Shown here: in pieces, positions 25,061 to 33,694 of the stretch | Layout of the letters: each line of letters opens with the position of its first letter | How positions within the stretch are numbered: position 1 is the stretch's first letter | Assembly (NCBI GenBank): GCA_964443875.1 | Contig: CAYUET010000011.1 | Coordinates: 31,666-95,665, forward strand | Origin: CAYUET01 sp964443875 | Lineage (GTDB): Bacteria > Auribacterota > JAFGBW01 | Length of the DNA stretch: 64,000 bases | Reading direction: 5' to 3' | Notes under the pieces: model-generated | Seen by the model: only the letters and a program-made list of their open reading frames with translations | Database searches by the model: none | Told to the model about the DNA's origin: nothing | Program-made: the position numbers and the translations under genes

Positions 25061-26952
25061 AACTTTTTTTGAAACCCGGCCTGATAATTTCTTTCAGGAT
25101 TCGGAAATACATCTATCCAGTACAATTTTTTATCAAAAATGTTAAAAACCGCCGCATAAAGAGAAAACCCTTCACTGACTTCATACGAAATCCTGGAATT
25201 AAAGATAAAATTACGCTCTTCCGAATGATATTCCGGAGACATATCCCACCAGATGTAATAGCCTGTAAAAACAAAGCTGAACTTTTCTGAAAACCGTTTT
25301 TCGAAAGCTCCGGTGTATTTCATACGGCCCAGTCCTGAAACATCCTCCCCGGTTTCCCTGTTCTCCACCTCGTTAAAACAGGCCCCTAATTTCAGAATTG
25401 TGTCTTTTGAAAAATCCCATTCCAGGTGGGCCTCCATTCCCTTTCGTTCAAGAGAGGAAATATTCCTGTAATAATAAAACTCATCCGTATCCCGGTCCAA
25501 AACAATACCCTCGGCCAACTCCTGCCTATACCCTGAAAGCTTAATCTGAACAGTATTCCTGAAATTGCGGGTAATCGTCAGTCTTACTGTTTTTCCGGTC
25601 TCAGCCCTTAAATCCTGATTGCTTTTCATCATGCGGTCTCTGTCATCAATATAGCGGTAACTTAAAGGAGGCGCATTGAAATCCCTTGAGCAGTATAGAT
25701 TTAAGTCAAAATCAGCCACATCTTTAAACGTTACCCCGCCCCCATAGGAAGTCTCACCTGAAAAATCAGAATTATGATCATCACGCAAAGACATCTGCAC
25801 AGCCAGACGGTCAGAAAAATCATATCCATATAACCCTGAAAAAAAATAACTTTCAGCTTCCTTTTCCCCGTTGAAATTGCTGTTTTCAAAATTTGAATGA
25901 TCCATACCCGTATCCAGGGAAAAATCATGTTTTTCCCCATTGAATGAAAGGGCAGTTTTGGCCCCCTTCCTCTGTTCTGAAGAATCATTTTCACTGTAAG
26001 GGTCTGGTGAAATGCTGTTTAAACGATATTGACGCGATTCTCCGTCCAGATCAACCCCATTAAAAAAAAGAGTAAACAGGAGATTATCAACATCAAAGGC
26101 CTTTTCATGAATAAACCTCAACCCGGAATAAAACTGTTGAAAGTCTCTTTCACTTCTCTTTTGAAAACGGATCTGCTCATACCCGTCTATCCGAGACTCT
26201 TCATATCCTGCCAGGAGCTGTATCTGAAAAAAATCAGACACATCCCAAAAGGTCTTGAAAAAATAATGAGTCCGCTCTGATTCTCCGGATCTCATATACC
26301 CCTGAGATCTTGTGTACTGGGGAATAAAAAGGGAGCGTGTTTTTCCTTTTACCAGGGTAGTTTCAACAGAGGCTGAAAACATGTCAAAGCTTCCGCAGGA
26401 GGTATCGATCTGAAAGGAATTCTTCTCAGCAGGATCTTTGGATTTCATATAAACAGCCCCGGAAAGTCCTGATCCCCAAAGAGATGAAAGAGAAGTGCCC
26501 GAAATTTCAACCTGCCGGATCATGCTGACAGGATACGAGGAAATATCCACTGTTCCATCCAGCTGGGAATTCAATTCAATCCCGTCCAGAAGGACTTTAG
26601 TATGGGCCGCCTGGGCGCCGAAAACAGAAGAAACAGCAGGCTGAATAAATTCCCCGCTCTGCTGGATGGAAACGGAGGGGAGTATTTCAAGGGCCTCCGT
26701 AATATTCCTCACAGGCAGAATATTCAGATCTTCAGAACTTAAGGTGTCAATCGTTACAGGGGTCTTATCAAAACCGATCAGGGATTTCTGAAGTGAAAAA
26801 GAAATCTCTTTTTCCTGCTCTTCAAATTCCGAAAAAGGAACAAAAAAACTCATAAGTGCTTCACCGGATTCCTTCTGCTGAGAAAAACCTGCCCCTTGAG
26901 CCATAAAAAACAAAAGAACAGCAGAACAAAATCCTGATTTAAAGATTCTCAT
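25057..26952 (-). CDS. TonB-dependent outer-membrane receptor linked to the peptide cluster
   Basis: 631 residues. A signal peptide (1-24, ending GFSQ) is followed by a plug domain at about 60-165: DKTPVTIDTLSSEDL, LPVRNITEALEILPSVSI, VLLDGIELNSQLDG, IRQVEISGTSLSSLWGSGLSGAVYM. A barrel of short amphipathic strands follows, ending in a C-terminal Phe (YQAGFQKKF). It is more compact than the receptor at 9421-11736. Its start overlaps the end of the sigma-54 activator by 14 bases, so the two are co-transcribed. The solute-binding protein and Cys-rich peptide follow on the same strand, suggesting outer-membrane uptake of the secreted product or its metal complex; that link is inference. Confidence 0.9.
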   Translation of the reverse strand: MRIFKSGFCSAVLLFFMAQGAGFSQQKESGEALMSFFVPFSEFEEQEKEISFSLQKSLIGFDKTPVTIDTLSSEDLNILPVRNITEALEILPSVSIQQSGEFIQPAVSSVFGAQAAHTKVLLDGIELNSQLDGTVDISSYPVSMIRQVEISGTSLSSLWGSGLSGAVYMKSKDPAEKNSFQIDTSCGSFDMFSASVETTLVKGKTRSLFIPQYTRSQGYMRSGESERTHYFFKTFWDVSDFFQIQLLAGYEESRIDGYEQIRFQKRSERDFQQFYSGLRFIHEKAFDVDNLLFTLFFNGVDLDGESRQYRLNSISPDPYSENDSSEQRKGAKTALSFNGEKHDFSLDTGMDHSNFENSNFNGEKEAESYFFSGLYGYDFSDRLAVQMSLRDDHNSDFSGETSYGGGVTFKDVADFDLNLYCSRDFNAPPLSYRYIDDRDRMMKSNQDLRAETGKTVRLTITRNFRNTVQIKLSGYRQELAEGIVLDRDTDEFYYYRNISSLERKGMEAHLEWDFSKDTILKLGACFNEVENRETGEDVSGLGRMKYTGAFEKRFSEKFSFVFTGYYIWWDMSPEYHSEERNFIFNSRISYEVSEGFSLYAAVFNIFDKKLYWIDVFPNPERNYQAGFQKKF

Positions 26953-28309
26953 TATTTAATTCCTTAACCGTAATATTATATTTTTTTATTTTATTGTTAA
27001 TAGTATTTCTATGAATGCCCAATAATTCCGCTGCTTTAACTTTATTCCAGGCGCAACTGTTTAAGGCTCTGAGCAGCTTTTCCTTATTCAGGGCTTCAAT
27101 CCTAAGCCTGAAATCGGGATTGTCCAATCCGGACTGTTTTTCCAAAGCAGGGGAAAAAATAAAATCCTCAGGAAGATCCTTCAGGGAAATAATATCTCTT
27201 TCAGCCAGGATAACGCTTCTCTGGATGACATTCTGAAGCTCGCGCACGTTCCCCATCCAGGGGTAATGGAAAAAAACCTGAAAGACATCATCTGAAAAAC
27301 CCTTGATCTCTTTCCGGTATTCCCGGCAGTTTTTCGAAAGGAAATAATCACAAAGCGGCAAAATGTCGTCTCTTCGGTTTCGTAAAGGCGGAATGTCTAT
27401 GTTCATGACACACAGGCGATAATACAAGTCCTCCCTGAATCTCCCCTGTGAAACTTCTTCCTTCAAATTGGCATTGCTTGCAGCAATGACTCTTATATCC
27501 ACGCTGATCGGTCGGGATCCCCCAATGCGGGTAAACGTCTTATCCTGAAGCACTCTCAACAACTTAATCTGCAGCTGAAGGGGCATGGTGCTGATCTCAT
27601 CCAGAAAAATGGTTCCCCTGTCCGCCAGTTCAAATTTTCCCTTAAAAAGGGAAACCGCACCTGTAAACGCACCTTTTTCATGGCCGAACAGTTCACTTTC
27701 AATGAGTGTTTCCGAAATGGCTCCCGTATGCACAGGCACAAAAGGTTCATGAGCCAAACTGCCTGAAAAATGGATCATTCTCGCCACAACCTCTTTTCCG
27801 GTTCCGGACTCTCCAGTAATTAAAACAGTCGTCTTATTGGATGAAATTTTTCTGACCATCTGCTTGATCTTATGTATGGGCTCACTCTCTCCGATAAACG
27901 GGATTTCATTTTCCGTTAGGCTCCTGCTGTCAGGGAGCTGCACTCTGCTTCCGGCTAAACCGTCAGAAATCAGATCTTTCAGGGCATCCATATCATAGGG
28001 CTTGGTAATATAATTAAAAGCACCTTGTTTTATAGCAGTTACAGCGGTTGTCACATCATTGGTCGCTGTGATGATGATGATTTCCGGACTTGAATTGAAA
28101 TTTTTCATCTTCCTCATCAGGGCCAGGCCTGAAATATCCTCCAGTCCCAGATCCAGTAGAACCAGATGAGGTTCCTGCGACTTATAAATTTCCAGAGCAC
28201 TCCTTCCATTTTCAGCGCAAAAGACCTGGTACGTTTTATTAAGAGACAATTCCAGAGAAGAAAGAACATTTTCTTCATCATCGACAATTAAAATCTTTTT
28301 TTTCATCAT
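26939..28309 (-). CDS. NtrC-family sigma-54-dependent response regulator
   Basis: 456 residues from the ATG at 28309; a GTG four codons earlier and an ATG one codon later are also possible. A receiver domain (KKILIVDDEENV, phosphoacceptor D53 in LLDLG) is followed by an AAA+ domain with Walker A GESGTGKE, the sigma-54 contact loop GAFTGA and FLDEI, and a Fis-type helix-turn-helix (NKVKAAELLGIHRNTINNKIKKY). It activates sigma-54 RNA polymerase when phosphorylated. The likely partner kinase is at 29638-31437. Likely targets are the sigma-54 promoter at 28480 and perhaps the 21-bp array. The overlap with the TonB receptor gene puts receptor expression under the same transcript. Confidence 0.95.
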   Translation of the reverse strand: MMKKKILIVDDEENVLSSLELSLNKTYQVFCAENGRSALEIYKSQEPHLVLLDLGLEDISGLALMRKMKNFNSSPEIIIITATNDVTTAVTAIKQGAFNYITKPYDMDALKDLISDGLAGSRVQLPDSRSLTENEIPFIGESEPIHKIKQMVRKISSNKTTVLITGESGTGKEVVARMIHFSGSLAHEPFVPVHTGAISETLIESELFGHEKGAFTGAVSLFKGKFELADRGTIFLDEISTMPLQLQIKLLRVLQDKTFTRIGGSRPISVDIRVIAASNANLKEEVSQGRFREDLYYRLCVMNIDIPPLRNRRDDILPLCDYFLSKNCREYRKEIKGFSDDVFQVFFHYPWMGNVRELQNVIQRSVILAERDIISLKDLPEDFIFSPALEKQSGLDNPDFRLRIEALNKEKLLRALNSCAWNKVKAAELLGIHRNTINNKIKKYNITVKELNNENL

Positions 28310-28370
28310 TAATGACCGCACTTTGTTCCAACAAATCGGCTGTATTTAACATCAAGGCTGGGTTAACACA

Positions 28371-28391
28371 AAATATTGCTACATAATATTT
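28371..28391. promoter_or_regulatory. Inverted repeat, candidate upstream activating site
   Basis: AAATATT-GCTACAT-AATATTT is a perfect 7-bp inverted repeat with a 7-base spacer. It is 89 bases upstream of the sigma-54 promoter, a normal distance for an enhancer, and lies between the two divergent regulator genes. Confidence 0.35.
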
Positions 28392-28479
28392 CAATTTAAA
28401 CCAAAAACCGCTTACCAAGATATAATAAATAACATCAGGCGCACGCAACAAAATATTATGAATTTAAAAAATTAAATTA

Positions 28480-28495
28480 TGGCATATATATTGCA
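28480..28495 (+). promoter_or_regulatory. Sigma-54 (-24/-12) promoter for the receiver-kinase gene
   Basis: TGGCATATATATTGCA: GG at 28481-28482 and GC at 28493-28494 are exactly 10 bases apart, and the flanks match TGGCA...TTGCA. Transcription would begin near 28506, about 78 bases before the ATG at 28584. An NtrC-type activator is encoded divergently next to it. Confidence 0.7.
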
Positions 28496-28583
28496 TTCTA
28501 AAAGTATATAAAAACAAATAAAATTGTACAATTTTTAAGGCCGAACCTGAAAAATTCACCCCCTAAAAAAGAAATATAAAACA

Positions 28584-29660
28584 ATGTATAACAGACATAA
28601 AATTCTGGTCGCTGATGACAACCCCTATAATCTTGATCTTATGAAAGACCTCCTCGAGGATCGCTATTTACTCAGAACAACGGACGACAGCTCCAGAATA
28701 TTTCCTTTACTGGATGAATTCAATCCGGACATTCTCGTTCTGGATATTCTTATGCCGGGGCTTGACGGCTATGAAATTTCAAAACAAATACGTTCTTCTA
28801 AAAACTTCAAATTCACAAAAATAATCGCAATCTCCGGACAAACCCGCATTGAAGAACGTCTGAAGGCCTATGAATGCGGAGCGGATGATTACATTATCAA
28901 ACCTTTTGATCAGGATGAACTGCTTGCCAAAATAAATGTTTTTCTCAGGCTCAAACATGCCGAAGAAATCGAACAGATAAAAACAGATCTCCTGCACCTC
29001 TTTTCTCATGAAACCCGCACATCCCTTAACGGAATCCTGAGTATGGCCCAGCTGCTGGAAAAATCTCCGACTGCCGGGGCGGAAGACAGGGAAAAAGCAA
29101 AACTTATTTATTCAAGCGGATTAAATCTCTTCAGCTATGTTACAAAATGCATGAGATTATGCGAATTAAGAAAAGGCTATGACTTATCTCTGCGGGAAGA
29201 TTTTCTGAACAGCCATCTGAAAAGAATCATGATTCAGGCAGAAAAACGCAGCGATAAACAAATCTCCTTCAAAGCCCATCTGGACTCAAGCCTTGTGCTC
29301 AAGGCGGATTGGGATCTTATCGATGAAGCCCTGCTCCACATTCTTGACAATTCCATTAAATACTCCCCCGCTCCTGCAATCGTGTCCATAGAAAGTCAAA
29401 AAACAGACAAGGACTGCATGATAAAAATATCCGATCTGGGAAAAGGAATTTCTACTCAGCTCCTCAACCATATCTTTAATCCTCTTTATATTAAAGATAT
29501 TCTCCATCATCATGATGGGCACAAACTGAGTCTCAGCATTACAAAAAAAATAATTGAACTCCATCATGGGAAAATCGTAATCGAAAGTATTCCTAAACAG
29601 GGAACAGAAGTGATTATTCATCTTCCTCTTCACAATGTCAAGCCCCCGCAGGAATTTTAA
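28584..29660 (+). CDS. Receiver-histidine kinase hybrid without sensor domain
   Basis: 358 residues. An N-terminal receiver domain (KILVADDNPYNLDLM, phosphoacceptor D54 in LVLDILMPG, Lys in IIKPFD) is followed directly by a HisKA domain with H142 in LFSHETRTSLNGI and an HATPase domain (ALLHILDNSIKYSP, KISDLGKGIS, HKLSLSITKKIIELHHGKI). There is no membrane segment or PAS domain, so its kinase is probably controlled through its own receiver. The gene has a sigma-54 promoter upstream, divergent from the NtrC-like gene. Its 3' end overlaps the convergent sensor kinase by 23 bases. Confidence 0.9.
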   Translation: MYNRHKILVADDNPYNLDLMKDLLEDRYLLRTTDDSSRIFPLLDEFNPDILVLDILMPGLDGYEISKQIRSSKNFKFTKIIAISGQTRIEERLKAYECGADDYIIKPFDQDELLAKINVFLRLKHAEEIEQIKTDLLHLFSHETRTSLNGILSMAQLLEKSPTAGAEDREKAKLIYSSGLNLFSYVTKCMRLCELRKGYDLSLREDFLNSHLKRIMIQAEKRSDKQISFKAHLDSSLVLKADWDLIDEALLHILDNSIKYSPAPAIVSIESQKTDKDCMIKISDLGKGISTQLLNHIFNPLYIKDILHHHDGHKLSLSITKKIIELHHGKIVIESIPKQGTEVIIHLPLHNVKPPQEF

Positions 29661-31437
29661 GGGTAAAAACAGCCCCTTTCTCCTGGCCAGGGGAAAAAAC
29701 AGAAATACATCCGCCGTGCTGTTCAATAATGCCTTTTGACAAAGCCAGTCCCAATCCCAATCCTTTTTTCCTCGTAGTAAAAAAAGGATCAAAAATTTTC
29801 TTATGGAGATGCTCCGGAATTCCTGAACCGTTATCTTCAAATTTTATCACGAAAAATTTTCTGAAGTTCTCTTCAGCCCCTTCTTCTATTTCAATGGAAA
29901 TATAACCGCCATCCTGCAGAGCGGCGATAGAATTATCCAGAAGATTTCTGAATACCGAGTGAATACGCTCCTGATCCGCAAAGATAAATCTGCCTTTCGG
30001 GAATTTTTCATAAATTATATGAATATGCCTGTCTTTCAGTTCTTTTTCTTTCAGAACCAGGATTTCCTGAATAATTACACAAAGATCGACCATTTTTCTC
30101 TCCAGTTTCTTACCCAGGGAAAGACGGGACAAGTCCTCCAGCAGGGCTTCAATCCGCTTCAGCTCCCTGGGAACCGCATAACAGAAACGTTCAAAAATCG
30201 TATTATCCCGGGGCGAGTCCATCAGAAGAACCGAAAAATTCTTTATGGCGGTCACAGGATTTTTGATTTCATGGGAAATCCCCATTGCCGACTCGCCTAT
30301 GACCGCCAGCCTTTCCCTGGCCTTTGACTCAATAATCGCTTCATTCATCTCGTAAAAGGCGTGGTATAGCCTTCCGATCTCATCCGTTCGCTTTTCCATC
30401 TCTGCATTCCGGATCAGAATTTTTTCACCAAGGGAAGGAATAAAACCGGCCAGATTCAGAATAGGGGAAGTTATCCGTCTGCACATCCAGAAGACAATAA
30501 TCAGGGCAAACGAAAGCACCCCCAGGGAGGAAGTGACGACCATCCAGGCGAGTTTATAAATTTCAGAAATAATACTCGTAAGGTTTTTCTGGTAGACAAG
30601 GTAATAATTAAGAGGGTCAATCTTGACAGAAGAAATCAGGTATTGCTCTTTGTTGCTTAAAGTAATGATCCCCGTGGAAGCAAGAAAAGTAATAGCGGCT
30701 TTCGCAAGCAGCTTTGAATCTTCATCCTCATTCTTCATGACAAGCTTTTTATCCTTATAGGCGCATAAGATTCCCTGTCTGCTGACTATAAAAAAATCAC
30801 CGTCGCTGCCCATGCTGATCTTATCCGTAAGCTCCCAAAGCTCAGTCAGGTTAATCTCGGCATATAAAGTATAAAAATCATGATTTACCGGAAAAACACG
30901 CACGGCTATTTTAACGATCGGATAAAATTCAGGAGTAATCAGAACATCGGATTGATACCAGCCGCCGGAGACGGTTTTCTTCTCAATTTCCTTTATCTCG
31001 CTCTCCAAGAGCTTCATCGAAGGTTCACTGGAACAGATTTCAACGCCTTTTGAATCCAGAAGCGATAAATACTGAATGGAAGCCTCTTCGACGGTCAGCT
31101 GGGAAAGGATGACTTCCATATCATTCTTATGTATCCTGACCGTTTCAAAAAACATCTTCAGATTATCCAGTTTTTTCTCAAGGCCATTTAAGAATTGAGA
31201 GGCCGTGTAGCTCACAGGCCTCACAATTTCCGAGGCAAAATTTTTCTGAGTCAGGACAAGATAATTTTTAACCCCCAACCAGATAATCCCCGCATGGCAG
31301 ACAATCAGAATCAGAATAATTGAAAAAATAATCAGAAAAAACTGTGAGACCAGGCTTGATCGGATGAATGGTAAAAAATTTCGGAACAATGATAAATATT
31401 TCAATTCTTCTATCCGGAATTCAAACGTGAAAAACAC
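29638..31437 (-). CDS. Membrane sensor histidine kinase (extracytoplasmic sensor, HAMP, HisKA, HATPase)
   Basis: 599 residues from a GTG. The first membrane segment lies at about 32-55 and the second at about 295-320, with a ~240-residue periplasmic Cache-like sensor between them (FFIVSRQGILCAYKDKKLVM). HAMP follows, then HisKA with H389 in ISHEIKNPVTAI and HATPase with DNGSGIPEHLHKKIFDPFFTTRKKGLG. This architecture pairs with NtrC-type regulators such as ZraR or AtoC; the one at 26939-28309 is the natural partner. It is transcribed in the same direction but separated from it by the convergent hybrid kinase gene. Confidence 0.92.
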   Translation of the reverse strand: MFFTFEFRIEELKYLSLFRNFLPFIRSSLVSQFFLIIFSIILILIVCHAGIIWLGVKNYLVLTQKNFASEIVRPVSYTASQFLNGLEKKLDNLKMFFETVRIHKNDMEVILSQLTVEEASIQYLSLLDSKGVEICSSEPSMKLLESEIKEIEKKTVSGGWYQSDVLITPEFYPIVKIAVRVFPVNHDFYTLYAEINLTELWELTDKISMGSDGDFFIVSRQGILCAYKDKKLVMKNEDEDSKLLAKAAITFLASTGIITLSNKEQYLISSVKIDPLNYYLVYQKNLTSIISEIYKLAWMVVTSSLGVLSFALIIVFWMCRRITSPILNLAGFIPSLGEKILIRNAEMEKRTDEIGRLYHAFYEMNEAIIESKARERLAVIGESAMGISHEIKNPVTAIKNFSVLLMDSPRDNTIFERFCYAVPRELKRIEALLEDLSRLSLGKKLERKMVDLCVIIQEILVLKEKELKDRHIHIIYEKFPKGRFIFADQERIHSVFRNLLDNSIAALQDGGYISIEIEEGAEENFRKFFVIKFEDNGSGIPEHLHKKIFDPFFTTRKKGLGLGLALSKGIIEQHGGCISVFSPGQEKGAVFTLKIPAGA

Positions 31438-31635
31438 TCTATTCTATTTTCATATCTCTTGAAAACTTTTTCCTGTATAACATTTATGAAGGATGTAATA
31501 AAATATATTTTCTCATAAAAAAATGAGAGAACCTGAATCTCAGCCACCTCACATTAACGGAAAATACAGATTCTCTCTATAAAAAAACACGTAAAGCGCT
31601 TTACGCATTTTCCTAATTTTTTAAATTCAAATAAT

Positions 31636-31820
31636 AATTTAAAATTTTTTCAATCTCATTGGGTTTAATTCCTCGCAGCTTGCTGCGGCTTTGTCATTGC
31701 GAGGCTTTGCGAAGCAATCTATAGGAGAAAGATTGCTTCGTCCCAAAGCGTCCTCGCAATGACGTATTGGATACCTCGCAGCTTGCTGCGGGGTAATTCA
31801 TTTCTAAAAAATTTTAAATT
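31636..31820. repeat. Composite palindromic element with 15-bp terminal inverted repeats
   Basis: AATTTAAAATTTTTT (31636-31650) is exactly inverted at 31806-31820. Inside are AATCTCATTGGGTTTAATT, two hairpins of the type CCTCGCAGC-TT-GCTGCGG (31671-31688 and 31774-31793), and a long palindrome from GTCATTGCGAGG (31693-31704) to CCTCGCAATGAC (31752-31763). It has no coding capacity and resembles a MITE or nested REP-like element. It starts 2 bases beyond the stop of the Spy-like gene. The rest of 31438-31635 holds no gene. Confidence 0.75.
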
Positions 31821-31821
31821 T

Positions 31822-32193
31822 TTAAAAAGGCACTGGGCCTTTTTCTTTCATTCGCCGGTGAATTTTTTCAAATTCCTGCTTTTGCTCATCGGATAATTCT
31901 TTTTTTACCTGCTCCATGGTCAGATCCAGAATTTCCTTCATTTTGGGATGAAAAGTATCTCTGAGCGCTGACATTTTTTTATCCCCTTCCTTAACGATCG
32001 GACGTATTTTATCAACCTGTACCTCAGTCAATCCCAACTCCTTCTGCATTCTGTTGACGATAAAATCCCCTTTATTTCCCGGAGGAGAATGACGCATGCG
32101 GTCAAACATGTGTTTCATGTGAAGATCATGTCCCACGATCCCCACAATGACTCCCGAAATAAAAACACAAACAACGGCCAAGACTCTTTTCAT
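31822..32193 (-). CDS. Spy/CpxP/ZraP-like periplasmic protein
   Basis: 123 residues from the ATG at 32193, which has GAGAGGG just upstream; a GTG two codons earlier is less likely. An N-terminal membrane anchor or signal (VLAVVCVFISGVIVGIVG) is followed by His/Met-rich DLHMKHMFDRMRH and two helices (QKELGLTEVQVDKIRPIVKEG, LDLTMEQVKKELSDEQKQEFEKI), the LTxxQ-type pattern of Spy/CpxP and heavy-metal resistance proteins. Relatives are periplasmic chaperones or metal-binding sensors. It is the last gene of a unit with an ECF sigma factor, and probably senses or buffers envelope stress or metals. Confidence 0.75.
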   Translation of the reverse strand: MKRVLAVVCVFISGVIVGIVGHDLHMKHMFDRMRHSPPGNKGDFIVNRMQKELGLTEVQVDKIRPIVKEGDKKMSALRDTFHPKMKEILDLTMEQVKKELSDEQKQEFEKIHRRMKEKGPVPF

Positions 32194-32214
32194 ACCCACC
32201 CTCTCTTTAAATAT

Positions 32215-32529
32215 TTAAATGGACAGCATACTGGTATAGGGATCCACAAACAGACTTGAATAGAGATATCCGTACATGCTCCCACCGGCCAGCGAACCGT
32301 AAAGGAAAAAAAACGCTGCGAAAAAAAGACACAAAAGGGCCCATTTCCATAAATACAAATTAAGATCCATCTCAATGACGGAAAAAACAGCCTTGCTGAC
32401 ATTCTTACTCTTCAAATTACGGATATCCCGCATCAGGTTAACCTGCCAGCATTCTTTTTCTGTCACGGGTTTTGAATTCCGGCTCACTTCCTGAAAAAGC
32501 CCCATCCATTTTTGAAAGTCACTCCTCAT
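32215..32529 (-). CDS. Small membrane protein, probable regulator of the ECF sigma factor
   Basis: 104 residues: a hydrophilic N-terminal 60 residues with a Cys (EKECWQVNLMRDI) and one hydrophobic segment (about 62-84), then a short periplasmic tail. It starts on the last base of the sigma-factor stop codon (TGATG). Position and layout match an anti-sigma factor, although no zinc HxxxCxxC motif is present and homology cannot be claimed. Confidence 0.55.
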   Translation of the reverse strand: MRSDFQKWMGLFQEVSRNSKPVTEKECWQVNLMRDIRNLKSKNVSKAVFSVIEMDLNLYLWKWALLCLFFAAFFFLYGSLAGGSMYGYLYSSLFVDPYTSMLSI

Positions 32530-33128
32530 CAGGACAATCTCCTATCTAAAACTTTTGATAAGATTTTATTAAGCTTTCTTCTGGAACGGAAAGACTGGAC
32601 TTTAACATTAATCATTGTCCAGCCCAATAAATCAGCAGCCTCCCTGATGGAAAGATCCTCAAAATAGATGAGCTTTATTACCATTCTCTCTCTTGGGGAT
32701 AGCTGAGCTAAAATCCATTCCAGAAGCTCCTCAGCCTCCTCCAGCCGGCCCTTCTCTTTGAATTGTCGAAAAGACTCCCCGTCTTTCATGCTTTCTATCC
32801 AATTTTTCTGCTCTTCACTTAAATCCTTTACAAACCGGCTTTTCTCACGGTAGAAAGATCTCCAGAAATCAAAACATTTGCGCAGAGCAATCGATTTAAG
32901 CCAATATTTAAAATTTTCCCTGTTTTTGCAGTAGTTAAGAAATTTATAGGCATCCAAAAATATCACATGGGCTGTTTCATTTACCTCAGCATAAGGGATA
33001 TGTCCGCTTATGATGGTAAAAATATAATTTTTATACCGCTCAATAAGGCACTCAAACATATCGCACTCCCCATTAATAACCCGGGCTATAATCTGAGCAT
33101 CTGTGAGGATCAACGCATCATTATTCAT
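32529..33128 (-). CDS. ECF-type RNA polymerase sigma factor
   Basis: 199 residues. Region 2 (FECLIERYKNYIFTIISGH, VIFLDAYKFLNYCKNRENFKYWLKSIALRKCFDFWR) and region 4 (LSPRERMVIKLIYFEDLSIREAADLLGWTMINVKVQSFRSRRKL) are both clear; no region 1.1 or 3 is present, as usual for ECF factors. It directs RNA polymerase to a stress regulon, which cannot be identified here. It is first in an operon with the small membrane protein and the Spy-like protein, arranged like sigma factor, anti-sigma and periplasmic sensor (compare CnrYXH). Confidence 0.92.
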   Translation of the reverse strand: MNNDALILTDAQIIARVINGECDMFECLIERYKNYIFTIISGHIPYAEVNETAHVIFLDAYKFLNYCKNRENFKYWLKSIALRKCFDFWRSFYREKSRFVKDLSEEQKNWIESMKDGESFRQFKEKGRLEEAEELLEWILAQLSPRERMVIKLIYFEDLSIREAADLLGWTMINVKVQSFRSRRKLNKILSKVLDRRLS

Positions 33129-33694
33129 GTTTTCATTTATTTGTTAATTGTTTTATCTATTTATTAAGTCGGGAAAAACAGTAAAAAGGTTACATTTTAT
33201 TTTTTCAAAAATAATTTTTCAATTTTTAAACTCTTAATAAGAGGCAATTTATTCTCAATCACCAGACACTTTTTTCCCAGTGATTCCTGAAAAATATGAA
33301 ATAAAAAATCACAATATTCTCATTTTAAATGAATTACGCTTATTACATTGCAAGCATATTTTATGCAAAGAATTAAAAAAAAACAAAAAAATTGAACTAC
33401 CCTGCAGCTTGTTGCCGGGAATTTAACTCAAATTGAGATTAAAGTTAAAGGAGAAAACACCGATAAATAAAATAGCAAATTAAATCAAAAGTCTTCCCTC
33501 ACAGATGGCTTCTTAATTTGCCGTTATGCATTTTCATCTCACACGCCTTAGAATTTCATACTATAAAACCCTTATAACAAGGAGGAAATAAACCGGTACT
33601 GGACTGAAAAATTCAAAGTTCATTACCCGTCCTTTTCAACACCCACAAAAAAAATAGTCCTCACAAAACTATTAACCATAATTAGGAGCTAAAC
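33129..33694. other. AT-rich intergenic region
   Basis: 566 bases between divergent genes. It holds the dispersed repeat at 33401-33440, and a ribosome-binding site (TTAGGAGC) for the EF-hand gene at its right end. No reading frame, RNA gene or convincing promoter pair was seen. Confidence 0.6.
33401..33440 (+). repeat. Dispersed repeat with CAGC/GCTG hairpin
   Basis: CCTGCAGCTTGTTGCCGGG followed by AATTTAACTCAAATTGAGATT. It is inverted relative to 31652-31688 and matches 39160-39195; here no GTCATT palindrome is attached. Confidence 0.6.

Noticed and set aside
24912..25145. Plus-strand open frame with repeated LLCTLHI units
   Set aside because: It is only the translation of the three 21-bp DNA repeats (21 is a multiple of 3) and has no ribosome-binding site or conserved features.
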